Shown: in pieces, positions 1-9,782 of the stretch
Layout of the letters: each line of letters starts with the position of its first letter
Numbering within the stretch: position 1 is the stretch's first letter
Source: Skeletonema marinoi
Taxonomy: Eukaryota > Bacillariophyta > Thalassiosirophyceae > Thalassiosirales > Thalassiosiraceae
NCBI GenBank assembly: GCA_030544225.1
Contig: CM060494.1
Location: 1,798,001 to 1,862,000, forward strand
Length of the DNA stretch: 64,000 nt
Direction: 5' to 3'
Translations under genes and position numbers: made by a program
Notes under the pieces: model-generated
The model's input: the letters and a program-made list of their open reading frames with translations, nothing else
Told to the model about the DNA's origin: nothing
The model's database searches: none

Positions 1-157
1 GGCAACCGCATCTTCGTGCTTCCGTTCAGCTATGTTTGTCAGCGCCGGTGGATGCACTTTTACGGGGCGATGCCAGATCTTTGCTGTGTCATATGGAGAA
101 AATTAGATGTACACAACTCCAAAGACAGAGCCCAATACAAACATCACATGTGGGCAC
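1..157. repeat. Left arm of inverted repeat (cut by window edge)
   Basis: These bases are the reverse complement of 1076-1232, apparently without mismatch over 157 bp, so the arms are about 920 bp apart. Beyond position 157 the match resumes after about 20 bases present only in the right arm. The arm starts at the first base of the window, so the repeat may continue outside. The right arm sits in a longer GC-rich open stretch on the minus strand, so the left arm may be an inverted partial duplication of a gene fragment rather than a transposon end. Confidence 0.8.
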
Positions 158-1075
158 GGTAGGATAGCTCCGACATTCTTATTACTCAAAGCAGCAACAA
201 AACCAACAACATGAGAGACATAACGAAGATAATGATTGAAGCTATTATGATGGAAGCTTCGATCACATAGATTTTATTGCGGATGAACCGCCTTCTCTTT
301 GGAGTTGGGAAATGATGATATGAATATGTGAAGGAGGAGGAGAAGTGGTGGTGATGGTGGAGGAGGTCATGATATTGATACAACAACCAACCAACATAGT
401 TATCAACAACACTCCGCACTACTCCAACAAGATTGAACGCAAGTGTCTACATCGGAGCGTATCATTGATCCCGCCCGCCCGATGCTATCTGTCTTCGAGG
501 ATCAGAGTGCAATCAACCCATCACGTTGTTCACTGCTTAAAGGAAATGTATTTCGCGAGTTGGGAAACGAAGCACCGTTTTAATCAACCATTCATGTCAT
601 GGGTGCATTCTACACAGTGTCGTTTTGGATTTGACACATGACAATACTGTACATTAGATAGCGAGTGCAAGCAGTAGCATCCGCAGCTGAGCGGTTGTGC
701 TTGTCATAATATTGTTATGTACTTTGTCATTATGGATTTGGAGTTTCAGTCTGGGGCGTCTAATTGAGATTGTAGTGGTAAATTTAGTTGCTGCCTTTCT
801 ACGGCTGTACTTAGATGGTTATCACGAACCAAAGTCTCGTCCTCCAAAATAAAGTTGGCTGATTGTCATGGTGTACTCTCTACTTTTTGCAGACTCCGTT
901 TTCTTCATCTTCTTCTCACACTACTGCTCATCATAATCATCACCATTACCCTAACACACTGCTGATTTTAGAAACGAAATATCGTAGCTCGCTTGTGTGA
1001 AAAATTTCTTTCCGCCCAATCCATCCGAAAAATTCGAGTTACCTTCCTCCCTACCGTAAACCTTGAGAAAGTAAA
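158..1075. other. Non-coding spacer between inverted-repeat arms
   Basis: No convincing gene is visible. Short open frames here are low-complexity, for example a His/Ser-rich stretch near 300-400 produced by GGTGGTGATGGTGG-like DNA. The stretch may be the interior of an inverted duplication or of an unrecognised element, but no transposase-like coding sequence is present. Confidence 0.5.
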
Positions 1076-1232
1076 GTGCCCACATGTGATGTTTGTATTG
1101 GGCTCTGTCTTTGGAGTTGTGTACATCTAATTTTCTCCATATGACACAGCAAAGATCTGGCATCGCCCCGTAAAAGTGCATCCACCGGCGCTGACAAACA
1201 TAGCTGAACGGAAGCACGAAGATGCGGTTGCC
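1076..1232. repeat. Right arm of inverted repeat
   Basis: This is the reverse-complement partner of 1-157. On the minus strand it lies inside an open stretch of about 1320-951 with higher GC than its surroundings and no obvious ATG. The translation, including FVTAVNSDSDGNRIF, matches no family I can name with confidence. It looks like a gene remnant; only the repeat is certain. Confidence 0.8.
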
Positions 1233-2097
1233 GTCGGAATCCGAGTTCACAGCGGTGACGAAGACCTGCGGGGCCGGATCGGTCTCGTAGAACCGAAAAC
1301 GATGAAGGCGACGGCGGCAAGCGAGTGAGGCTAAGAGACGGCGGCTTATATGATAAAATAATAATATGTCATCCGAAGAAGAGAGTGGGGGGTAGCTTCA
1401 TTGCAACCACGACGATGTTCCTGTGTTAGATATTGCTGATGTAAATTGGGTAAATTGGCACCAGCCTCATGTAAATTGGGTAATTTGGCGTCGATGCCAA
1501 ATTACCCAATTTACATTTTTGAACGGAAATGTAAATTGGGTTCGGCGAGTCGAGTACGTAGGTACGTACGTACCGATACCTTACAGTATCTACATACCTA
1601 CGTACGGATACCTATTTTCCCGCAGCCTCAAGGGGAAAAGATGGCCATCTGATTTGCAACAAAACTTGCCGCCGACCCGGCCGCACCAAATCTGAACGGA
1701 GAGAAACAAGGGCTGAAGTGCCTCTGCAGAGTAGAGGGGGATGTTGTGTTCGACGAAATTGAGCCCGACCGCTGAGAAGCGTCTCCTATTTGTTTCTGAA
1801 CGGCAATGAGAGTGTTGAGTGAACGTCTATCAGGCCACTAACTCACTCCCATTGGGCCTACCTAAACAAATAGGGAAGCCTCGCCATATCCGTAAAAGAA
1901 GACTCATAGGCCTCCATCAATAGAGAAGCGCAAGCATACTTTGGCTCTTCTTTTACAAGCCGTCCATATCATTCGTCCGCAGGTTCACAGCAGCAACCTT
2001 ATCATATAGAAGTAGATGTCAGCAAATAGAACACACAACTTCAGACTTGATATTGATTGGCGTTCTTGACAGGGTACTGTACATAATCACACAAAGC
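1233..2097. other. Intergenic region upstream of the cyclin gene
   Basis: No gene is recognised. It holds the palindrome at 1469-1516, further copies of GTAAATTGGG at 1441 and 1531, and a run of ACGTAC/GTACGT steps at about 1555-1612 that is itself partly self-complementary. The 3' part is presumably the promoter and 5' UTR of the downstream cyclin gene. Confidence 0.5.
1469..1516. repeat. Perfect 21-bp inverted repeat (hairpin, 6-nt loop)
   Basis: The left arm 1469-1489 (ATGTAAATTGGG then TAATTTGGC) is perfectly complementary to 1496-1516 across a 6-nt spacer. The core GTAAATTGGG recurs in direct orientation at 1441-1450 and 1531-1540. This could be a small palindromic MITE-like insertion or a folded transcript element; no coding function is implied. 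Confidence 0.85.
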
Positions 2098-4146
2098 ATG
2101 TTTCACCACTATGATCGCAAAGAAAGTGACATCTTGTCGAGTAGAGAGCGGGTCAGTTCGATGGAGTTTGATTCTTTGATTTACCATCGGGGACAGAGCC
2201 CGGAGGACTTCATGGACAGTATGGATGAGGACCATCCTATGGATGAGCAAGATGATTGCACACAACGCACTGCTGTAGTGACACCTGATAGACAAGGTTG
2301 TCATCACAACACTCAGCGGCAGCAGACACCATCGGCGCCCTCGCACCACATTCAGGAGCTGCAAATCTCCACAGCCGAACATATTCTCGCTCTCCTGCAA
2401 CGTGAAGCAAACGACTATTCGACACCTCTTCCTGTTAAATACTACCCCATCGAGTTTGACGACGACACAAACAAAAGTAGTAGTGGCAAGTCAACCAAGA
2501 TTGGTCCTTGGAGAAAACGTATTGCTTCATGGATGTACGACGTTGTAGACCACTTCTCGTACGATCGTAACATCGTCAATATCTCGCTGAGGTATATTGA
2601 TCAGTACGTGAGTTACTTGCTTGCTAACTCTTCCAGAGTAGGGTCACAAGTAGTCAAGCGTAGACACTTCCAATTGATTGCGGTTACATCGTTATATCTC
2701 GCTATTAAGATTCATGGCGAACTCTTAGAGGATGACCCGATAAGTGGTGAACGTTTTGACATGATCGAGTCTCTACTTGCAGAAGTAGATGGATTTGGAT
2801 TGTTCAAGGGTGCTCCCAAGAAGGGAACTTGTAATGGCGACGATGGAGAGGAAAGCGACGACGACTTGCAGGCATTGTCAGACAAAATTCTAGATTTGAG
2901 ACGAAAGCAGCGATTAGGCCGCCTGCACCTCGGGTTTGGATTCGGTAGTTTTGGTGCTGCAGCTCCTGTATCAACATCAGAACCTCCTGTCAAACCTCAT
3001 TCAAACATTCCATACAAGAACCGTAGACGTGGTATGCTGAGTGGACCGCTACGCCTCCATTCCTTCGTTGAACTTAGCCGAGGGCTGTTCACTGCTGAAG
3101 ATATTACCGACACGGAACGAAAGATTCTCAAATCACTAAATTATGTGGTAAGCGTACCAACAAGTAGAAGGTTCGTAGGAGAAATGATCCGAATGATGGC
3201 GGTTACCTCCTCCTCTTCCGGTGCTGGCACTACCTTGGCAGAGGTGGGTTTGGATCGGTATGACTTCCTATCGAATGTGCTGACAACAGCATGTCATCAG
3301 ATTGAAGGAGCATCAAGTGTACCAGAATTGTCAATTGGATCCTTACCAAGTACAGTAGCCTACGCAGCAGTACTGAACGCATTCGAAGATGAGATACAAA
3401 AGCACTTGAACGACATGAACGTTGTTAGAGACGCTTCTCAACACTCTCTAACCTATTCGGATAATGGTAGGGACATGGTTGGATCTGGATCTTATCAACT
3501 TGAAGATTTCCAGCGCCACTATCGAAGGTACTCGCGCAGCCAGAGCCCTTCCACGCCGATGGCGTCCATCAAGAAACAATTACTGGAGACTTGGAGGGAG
3601 CAATTCCTCCTTGCAATCTTTCACGGCACGAATTGCTTTTTGACCCCTGACTCTGAAGAAGTCTCTCGTGTCCGAGTGCTCCTCCTTGATTCTAAACCTA
3701 CTATCAAGGATTCAGGTCTGGCAACAACAACAAGAGAAGCTGCTGCTGAAGCACCTCTGACAACTTCTACCACAAGCGCTACCAAGAAACGATCACCAAG
3801 GTCTCCCACATCTGTGATTCCTCGCGTATCCGTTTCAAGCAGCAGGACTTTCAGTGGAAACTCATTCTTTTCACGTCATGTTTCTTCCGGTGAGATTGGT
3901 ACAAGCGATGCCTCAGCTCCTCCTCCTCCTCGGTCGTCATCAGCAAGAGTTCGCATCAACAAAGAATACTTCAAGCAAGTTTCGGAACCAATTCAAGCAA
4001 CTAGACATCACTCTCATGTTTCTTCAGTAAGGGCGTCTACACCAGATAACTTATCGGCAGCAAGACTTGCTGCAGAAAGAGAGTTGAGCAATTATGAGTC
4101 TTGGAGGTCTGAGGCATTCCAGCCACCACCTTTTTTCAGCGCTTGA
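2098..4146 (+). CDS. Cyclin-box protein with long internal insertion (PHO80/P-type or diatom-specific cyclin)
   Basis: The protein is 682 aa from the first in-frame ATG. Residues about 140-211 show the first cyclin-fold helices (RKRIASWMYDVVDHF, ISLRYIDQYV, FQLIAVTSLYLAIKIH). Residues about 318-375 supply the later helices (LHSFVELSRGLFTAEDI, ERKILKSLNYVVSVPT). Between them lie about 105 low-complexity, charged residues not expected in a canonical cyclin box. The last 250 residues are Ser/Thr/Pro-rich. Cyclins activate cyclin-dependent kinases, and diatoms have many lineage-specific ones; the partner and cell-cycle phase cannot be read here. The cyclin assignment is fairly firm, the subclass is not. 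No intron is evident. Confidence 0.8.
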   Translation: MFHHYDRKESDILSSRERVSSMEFDSLIYHRGQSPEDFMDSMDEDHPMDEQDDCTQRTAVVTPDRQGCHHNTQRQQTPSAPSHHIQELQISTAEHILALLQREANDYSTPLPVKYYPIEFDDDTNKSSSGKSTKIGPWRKRIASWMYDVVDHFSYDRNIVNISLRYIDQYVSYLLANSSRVGSQVVKRRHFQLIAVTSLYLAIKIHGELLEDDPISGERFDMIESLLAEVDGFGLFKGAPKKGTCNGDDGEESDDDLQALSDKILDLRRKQRLGRLHLGFGFGSFGAAAPVSTSEPPVKPHSNIPYKNRRRGMLSGPLRLHSFVELSRGLFTAEDITDTERKILKSLNYVVSVPTSRRFVGEMIRMMAVTSSSSGAGTTLAEVGLDRYDFLSNVLTTACHQIEGASSVPELSIGSLPSTVAYAAVLNAFEDEIQKHLNDMNVVRDASQHSLTYSDNGRDMVGSGSYQLEDFQRHYRRYSRSQSPSTPMASIKKQLLETWREQFLLAIFHGTNCFLTPDSEEVSRVRVLLLDSKPTIKDSGLATTTREAAAEAPLTTSTTSATKKRSPRSPTSVIPRVSVSSSRTFSGNSFFSRHVSSGEIGTSDASAPPPPRSSSARVRINKEYFKQVSEPIQATRHHSHVSSVRASTPDNLSAARLAAERELSNYESWRSEAFQPPPFFSA

Positions 4147-4567
4147 GAACAAAGCACACAACAACATTAACTAGAGACATAAGACATAAATAATATACCT
4201 CGAGAATACACCAAACGTGTAGTAGACGTAAAACAGCTTAGTGATGCAGAAGAAACACAGCCCTGGACAGCCTTACTCATTAGGTAGACAGTACAGCTGA
4301 GAACTCCAAAGCAAGGCCTTCTGACTTTCTGACAATGAGAACCCAAACTCGAGCCCGCCTAAAACCACTTCCTTTCCGTTTAGCATGATGACCTCAATGA
4401 CACGCTACCAATTCCTACGTAGAGACAACTTACACAGAGAGACCGAATTGAAGGAAATTAGGTGACCAAATAAATCAATGGCGATAGCCAAAATCACAGT
4501 TCGCGGTAACAATGCCGTGATAGTACGAAAGTGAATGCGAGAAGCCAATCAATTTTGACGCCACGAA
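4147..4567. other. Intergenic region, nothing recognised
   Basis: This is an AT-rich spacer between two genes on the same strand. It must hold the 3' UTR of the cyclin gene and the promoter of the next gene. I see no repeats, RNA gene or coding stretch. Confidence 0.5.
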
Positions 4568-5731
4568 ATGGTTTCCGTTTCAGAACATGAGGGCGATTTC
4601 CCTACCAAATCACCCTTCAAGAAACTACGCGCAACATACAATCCTAATAATCCAGAGCCACCAGTACAGGAAGTTGTTCGAAGGACGGCGACCAACTGGC
4701 AGATCACCCCGACCCGTCGTAGGTGGTTGTCAATCATGTCAGATGACAAGGATGCGCAAGGAGAGGGCGATGATGAAGTAGAACAACAAGAGGTTCTAGC
4801 ATCGATGGGCGACCGCAACGAGGGGAGCACTTCGCCCGTATCCATGGTGAGATGGAGGGGACATCTGGTGTCTGAGAAGGAAGCAAAGATCCTCAAACAT
4901 GTGTTTGATGATATGCAGGACCATTTTGGCAATAGAAAGTGTGAAAGCCCGAACATCAAATTCAACTTTGATCCATCACTCTTTCTATGCAAGAATGAAC
5001 CGTACACGTACCGATCTCACCCTGAACCTACGCCGCGGGATCGTTGGCATGGGGAACTCGACTTCACATACACCATAAACCATGAGACGTACAACATGGA
5101 CTACATTGCGATTGATGTAAGTGTGACTTGTTGAAAACCAAACAAGATTCTTCTTTTTTCATCGCCCAGATCAACATCAGCTGATCAATGCTGCCTCTTT
5201 CTCTTTTCCTCTCTCCAGAACGTCTACTTCGATCTGAACCCCAAATATGATGGTGAAGGCAAACAAATTAAAGACTATGGACATTCATGGATCTACGTCT
5301 ATGTTCCTGACGAAGTAATGTCCAGAGTCAAACAGTATTTCTATACAGGGACTGGCTGGTCGCCTTCCGATGAAGGACTAGCCGATGATCTCAACGCAGA
5401 GCTTGTGTCTATACCTGCAAAGATATATCCCGCACCTAACCCAGAACCTAGCTTTTGGACAAGAGATGTAGAGGATAGAGCAAACCTTTCGTTCACACGT
5501 GTTGGAAGTGTCCAGAGTGTAGCCAAAGATGCTGATTATCAGAAGATTCATCGGGGCATTGGAGTGTTCGCGATGTCGGCAGATGTTCCTGGGAGAGAGA
5601 ATCGGAAACCTACTCCTGATTATGAAGATGCTCAGTTGATGTTTACACTGATAAGTGCACGTACATTTGGTCCCGCTGTTGCTGTTGCCCCGGTCGTGTA
5701 CGCGCCTAGATTGAGATCGCCAGCAAGCTGA
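4568..5731 (+). CDS. Conserved-looking hypothetical protein, two exons
   Basis: Exon 1 is 4568-5116 and exon 2 is 5219-5731. The 102-bp intron starts GTAAGT, ends with a pyrimidine run and CAG, and joins in phase 0 (...DYIAID then NVYFDLNPKYD...). The product is 353 aa. Residues 1-95 are polar and low in order. From about 95 a compact region rich in aromatic residues (WRGHLVSEKEAKILKHVFDD, DYGHSWIYVYVPDE) suggests a folded domain. There is no signal peptide or membrane segment, and I do not recognise the family. The intron call is strong because both flanks stay open and the hydrophobic pattern continues across it. Confidence 0.7.
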
Positions 5732-6619
5732 AATTGATGTGATTTTTGTTGTGTTTTGTGTGGTTCTTCATTCTGATGTCAAGAGTCTTTTTATCAACCT
5801 ATGTGATGAAGAAGAGAATCAGGGCTTCACTTTCATGTTTCTATCTATTGGGTATCACTTGGAAAGCGGAAAATTATAGTAGTCGCTACTATGATGTATT
5901 AAAATAACATTTATTACACACACTATTTCAACTTTCTTCTTCGCAACTGCAAGCAAGTCACAGAAAAGATGATGGGGATGAGGCAAGAAGTCACTTGCTT
6001 CGCTATATATAATGAACAGATATCCACGGAATAGCGTATCTAGCATTTGTACTGGGAGATGATCTCTTGGCTTTAATTCCTCAAATATAACCTCAATGCC
6101 ACGTAACGTATCATTAAGAAAATGAGCAGAGGTATAGTGGACAAGGGAATGAGGCTCCATAACGAGAATGTAGATGAAGAATTCCTACTGCTACCGCCAA
6201 ACAACAAAATATAGATTGCTGTCGAGTAGCAAATGGCCGACAGACTTGTGAGGAAGGCCCCTATTGTCCTGGGTGATGTTTTGGTGATTTGCCTCGGTGA
6301 TGCCATTACTAGCTCTTCTAGAGATGTAAATTGCCAAATTTCTATTGATTGGGTAGCTCAACTACTACTCATGGTGCAGATGCCATTGAGTTGTCGCCTG
6401 GGCACTTGGTTCTTTGTTGTCTCTGTAGACCATGCCTACCTCAAACCTACTGATGCTCTGCGTCGGTCTATCTGCCTTGCTTTTGTCCATTTTTCATTAC
6501 ATTTTTTGCGCGAACCAGATTTTGTGCGGGAAGTTGGGTTTCATCTACCCTTTCCCGCCAAAAAAATTGACATGAAACGTCACTAACTGCATCGAATCTT
6601 CTTCACAAACAAAACCACC
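5732..6619. other. Intergenic region, mostly empty
   Basis: This 888-bp stretch precedes the aldolase gene. Its only candidate gene is the short minus-strand frame at 6073-6306, described separately. The last 100 bp should contain the aldolase promoter and 5' UTR. Confidence 0.45.
6073..6306 (-). CDS. Possible small two-helix membrane protein
   Basis: This is a 77-aa open frame with an ATG start. Two hydrophobic stretches (around ICYSTAIYILLFGG and LIPLSTIPLLIFLMIRYVAL) separated by a Ser-rich loop could be membrane helices. No family is recognised, and an overlapping plus-strand frame of similar length exists, so this may be chance. It is listed because the hydrophobic layout is more gene-like than that of other short frames in the spacer. 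Confidence 0.25.
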   Translation of the reverse strand: MASPRQITKTSPRTIGAFLTSLSAICYSTAIYILLFGGSSRNSSSTFSLWSLIPLSTIPLLIFLMIRYVALRLYLRN

Positions 6620-8083
6620 ATGATGCTCTCCTCGAAGTCCCTAGCCCTAGCGGCGGTCCTCCTCGTCTCATACGATGTCGACGCCTTCGTATCCCCTCAG
6701 CAGTCAAGGACTTCTACAGCTCTCGCTGGATATGGTATTGGATCCTGGAACAAATCATCTTCGTCTGGAGGTGCGGCTGTAGCTACTAGGAATCCCTGGG
6801 ACGATGTCAACGAAGCTAACAAGGTTGCTAAAACAGACGCATTCACTAAGGCTCCAGCAGCAGTGAAGAAATCTTATGGTTTGGGATCTTGGTCGAAAAC
6901 CGCCTCGCCTGGAGGCTCCGGTCCTGCAAAATCTACCAAAATGACTCCTCTTCCCGCAAGTGTTCATGCTGGTGTTGTAACTGGTCAGGCTCAGGTTGAT
7001 TTACTTAACCATGCCAAAGAGAATGGATACGCCATTCCAGCAGTTAACTGCGTTTCTTCTTCTGGCATCAATGCTTGTCTCGAGGCTGCCGCCAGAAATG
7101 ATTCGCCCGTTATCATTCAATTCTCCTCTGGTGGATCTCAATTCTATGCAGGCAAGGGGCTTGACAACACTGACTTTGCCGCTGCCATTGACGGTGCTAT
7201 TTCTGGTGCTTTCCATGTCCGCACACTCGCAAAGAGATATGGTGTCCCAGTTATTCTTCACACTGATCACTGTGCGAAGAAGCTTCTTCCATGGATCGAC
7301 GGTCTTCTTGAGGCATCAGAGAACTACTACCAAATGAATGGAGAGCCTCTTTTCTCATCTCACATGATTGATTTGTCGGAAGAACCTATTGAGGAAAATC
7401 TTGAAATTTGCAAGGATTATCTTGCACGTTTCTCTAAAGTTGGTATGTTGTTGGAGATGGAACTTGGTATTACTGGAGGAGAAGAAGATGGTGTCAACAA
7501 TGAGGATGTTGCTCTTGAGGACCTCTATTCAAAGCCTGAAGAAATCAATCAGGTCTATGAGGCGCTCAGCCCCATTTCACACATGTACACTGTAGCTGCT
7601 GCATTCGGAAATGTTCATGGAGTTTACAGTCCAGGAAATGTAAAACTTGAACCCAAAATCCTCTCAAGAGCACAAGCTTATATCAGTGAGAAATTGGGCA
7701 ACAGTGCACCAGCAGATGGAAAACCTGTCAACTTCGTGTTCCACGGTGGTAGTGGGTCAGACGTTACCGATATTCAAGAGGCGATTGGTTATGGTGTCAT
7801 CAAGATGAACATTGACACTGACACTCAGTGGAGTTACTGGAATGGAATCAACCAATATTCAAAGAAGAACTACGATTACTTGCAAGGCCAGATTGGAAAC
7901 CCAGAGGGCCCTGAAAAGCCAAACAAGAAGTACTATGATCCTCGTGAATGCATGCGTGCGGCTGAGGCGGAAACTGTGGATCGTCTGGATCAGTGCTTTT
8001 CTGACCTTTTGTGCACAAATGTTTGCGGTGGATCATTGAGTCCGTCGCCTCGTGGAAAATCTATCGGTGGCCTTCCTGTGTAA
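6620..8083 (+). CDS. FBA: Class II fructose-bisphosphate aldolase, plastid-targeted
   Basis: The 487-aa enzyme interconverts fructose-1,6-bisphosphate with dihydroxyacetone phosphate and glyceraldehyde-3-phosphate. It is the metal-dependent, E. coli FbaA-like type. Visible family motifs are HTDHC (metal/catalytic region), the EMELGITGGEEDGV stretch, GNVHGVYS (metal His) and FHGGSGS (metal His, phosphate loop), followed by NIDTDTQW. The N-terminus is a signal peptide ending VDAF, like the diatom plastid ASAF motif, so it probably acts in the stroma in the Calvin cycle. Between the targeting region and the catalytic domain (from about residue 115) there are two copies of a G-x-GSW-x-K-x-x-x-x-GG motif in a linker rich in Ser and Gly. 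It is intronless and full length. Confidence 0.95.
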   Translation: MMLSSKSLALAAVLLVSYDVDAFVSPQQSRTSTALAGYGIGSWNKSSSSGGAAVATRNPWDDVNEANKVAKTDAFTKAPAAVKKSYGLGSWSKTASPGGSGPAKSTKMTPLPASVHAGVVTGQAQVDLLNHAKENGYAIPAVNCVSSSGINACLEAAARNDSPVIIQFSSGGSQFYAGKGLDNTDFAAAIDGAISGAFHVRTLAKRYGVPVILHTDHCAKKLLPWIDGLLEASENYYQMNGEPLFSSHMIDLSEEPIEENLEICKDYLARFSKVGMLLEMELGITGGEEDGVNNEDVALEDLYSKPEEINQVYEALSPISHMYTVAAAFGNVHGVYSPGNVKLEPKILSRAQAYISEKLGNSAPADGKPVNFVFHGGSGSDVTDIQEAIGYGVIKMNIDTDTQWSYWNGINQYSKKNYDYLQGQIGNPEGPEKPNKKYYDPRECMRAAEAETVDRLDQCFSDLLCTNVCGGSLSPSPRGKSIGGLPV

Positions 8084-8351
8084 AAAGGATACGAGATACA
8101 TCATTTATATCGAGTGCCCTATTGCTAGAAGGAGCTGCATTAGTAGTTGCAGAGGTAGCAGTTGAGATTATGAATGCTTGTGCTTAGCTGGAACCGTCAC
8201 AAATATAATAGGGAAACGATTTCAGAACCGAAAAAGTAGGACGCAACGAAACTTCCCTATTGTAACTGATATTAATTTTAATAAGTACGTCGCTTTCAAA
8301 CACATATTCTGTGTACAATTTCTGTTTGGTAGCAAACAAAGCATCACTCTT

Positions 8352-9610
8352 TTATGATCCGCCACCAACATAAGCTTCATCCAAAGGTCCACTATCAGCT
8401 GCAGCCAACTTTGCTCCATCCGCTTGCCCAAAGTAACCGACATATTTATCCAACAAAGCACCGTAACAGTTTTGCTTTTGGGCATAGAGAAACACTTCGT
8501 TAGTAAAGGAGTGATAAAGAAACAGCAGTGCTCTTTACACAAAACAAATCATATGCACGAACGAAAATCATCATGATAACATACCCTGTACTTCGTATCA
8601 TAGACATACTGTGAATTCACTGGTGCACCGGGCCTATGAGCATGAGAGTCATCAGTCGCCCAACCAAGCCACATTGAGGCTACCTTTTCACGAAGGCCGA
8701 TGATTGCATCAACATTGTCTGAAGTCAAGGGCATGCTAATATCCACTGCCAATGGACCCAAGGTTACTTTCTCAAGCTCACTTAATCCTTCATCTCCCAA
8801 GCCTGGATTTTTAGTCACACCTTCCAACTTTGCCACAGTGTCATCCAATAGTGAAATCAATTCTTCTGTGCCAAACTTGGTATCGTAATCTTTTCTCGCA
8901 CCGGAATACTCAAAGGCTTTTCTTCCCAAGGTCTCTGGACCTGGGTAATTTCCCTCAGCGTCTCTTAGGTCGTGGGCTCCATAGGCTCGAGGACGTACAT
9001 CCAAAAAGAAGTGAAGCATGCCTTCGTTAATGAAACATCTCTGAATCAAATGAGGAACATCTGACAATGGCCCATTAAAGATAGTAAGGCTTGACAAAGC
9101 ACCATTAACAGATAAATCAGAAATCCAAGCTACATTCGCTGGACCGGGAGCATCACTCGCCTGTAATGAAACTGCCTTGTCCATGGCGGTAAATCCATCG
9201 TTTTTGGCGTAGCTTTGATCTGGTTTGGGTGCCAGGTCTGGAATAGCGGCAGCAATGTCACCGACTGTTTTGGTTTGGGAAGTTTCCATTGCAGAAATCG
9301 CAGCTGTTGCATCGAAGTCGCCTTCTGCTATAGGTTTAGGAGGAGCAGTAGGAGCAGTGGCAGCGGTAGTGCCCTCATTAGCACGTTGCTTCAAGTATTC
9401 CTCGAAAGAAGGAGCAGCAGAGATGGACTTGCGTGGATCCTCGTGTTGGATGGTGTCTGGGTTACGTGTGTCTGCCATTCCGCCTGAGCCTATGTGTTGG
9501 TTCAGAGCGACAGCGCTGCTGCTGCTACCACTACGGAACACTGTGAAAGCGTCGACATTGTAAGAAGAGAGGAGGAGCGCCGCTAGGGCTAGACGCGAGG
9601 AGAGCACCAT
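8352..9610 (-). CDS. Plastid-targeted protein of unknown function, possibly bilin/RCCR-like
   Basis: There are two exons: 9610-8585 and 8474-8352. The 110-bp intron (GTATGT...AAG) joins in phase 0 after DTKYR to QNCYGALLDKYVGYFG. The product is 382 aa. The N-terminus MVLSSRLALAALLLSSYNVDAF is a signal peptide with a diatom plastid-type cleavage site. A low-complexity Ala/Thr/Pro linker follows, then a domain from about residue 160 with LTIFNGPLSDVPHLI and MLHFFLDVRPRAYG. This faintly resembles red chlorophyll catabolite reductase and related ferredoxin-dependent bilin reductases, but I would not name it on that basis. It starts 172 bp from the divergent hydrolase gene, so the two may share a promoter. 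Intron and targeting are well supported; function is open. Confidence 0.75.
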
Positions 9611-9782
9611 GGTCAAAAAGTGCGAGGGGCGGCGAGGGAGGAAGAGGTTTTCTGTTTTCTGGCATGTGTTGTTCGATGACGTTGTCTCCCGCAAAAAATC
9701 TTCATCACTCTCAGACACATGCTACATACATGCATCGGCACGATGGCATGAAAAGCAGGTTCAGTGGCATCATATCATCATC
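9611..9782. promoter_or_regulatory. Short bidirectional promoter region
   Basis: Only 172 bp separate the start codons of the divergent plastid-protein and hydrolase genes. No specific element is recognised. The hydrolase frame stays open back to an ATG overlapping the other gene's start, but such a protein would begin with a basic, non-conserved extension. Confidence 0.4.

Noticed and set aside
951-1320. Respiratory or membrane enzyme gene fragment on the minus strand
   Set aside because: A weak resemblance to a quinone reductase subunit could not be supported by any motif; kept only as an unknown open stretch in the repeat arm.
2041-2400. Minus-strand frame over the cyclin 5' end
   Set aside because: It overlaps the coding region of the cyclin and has no recognisable feature.
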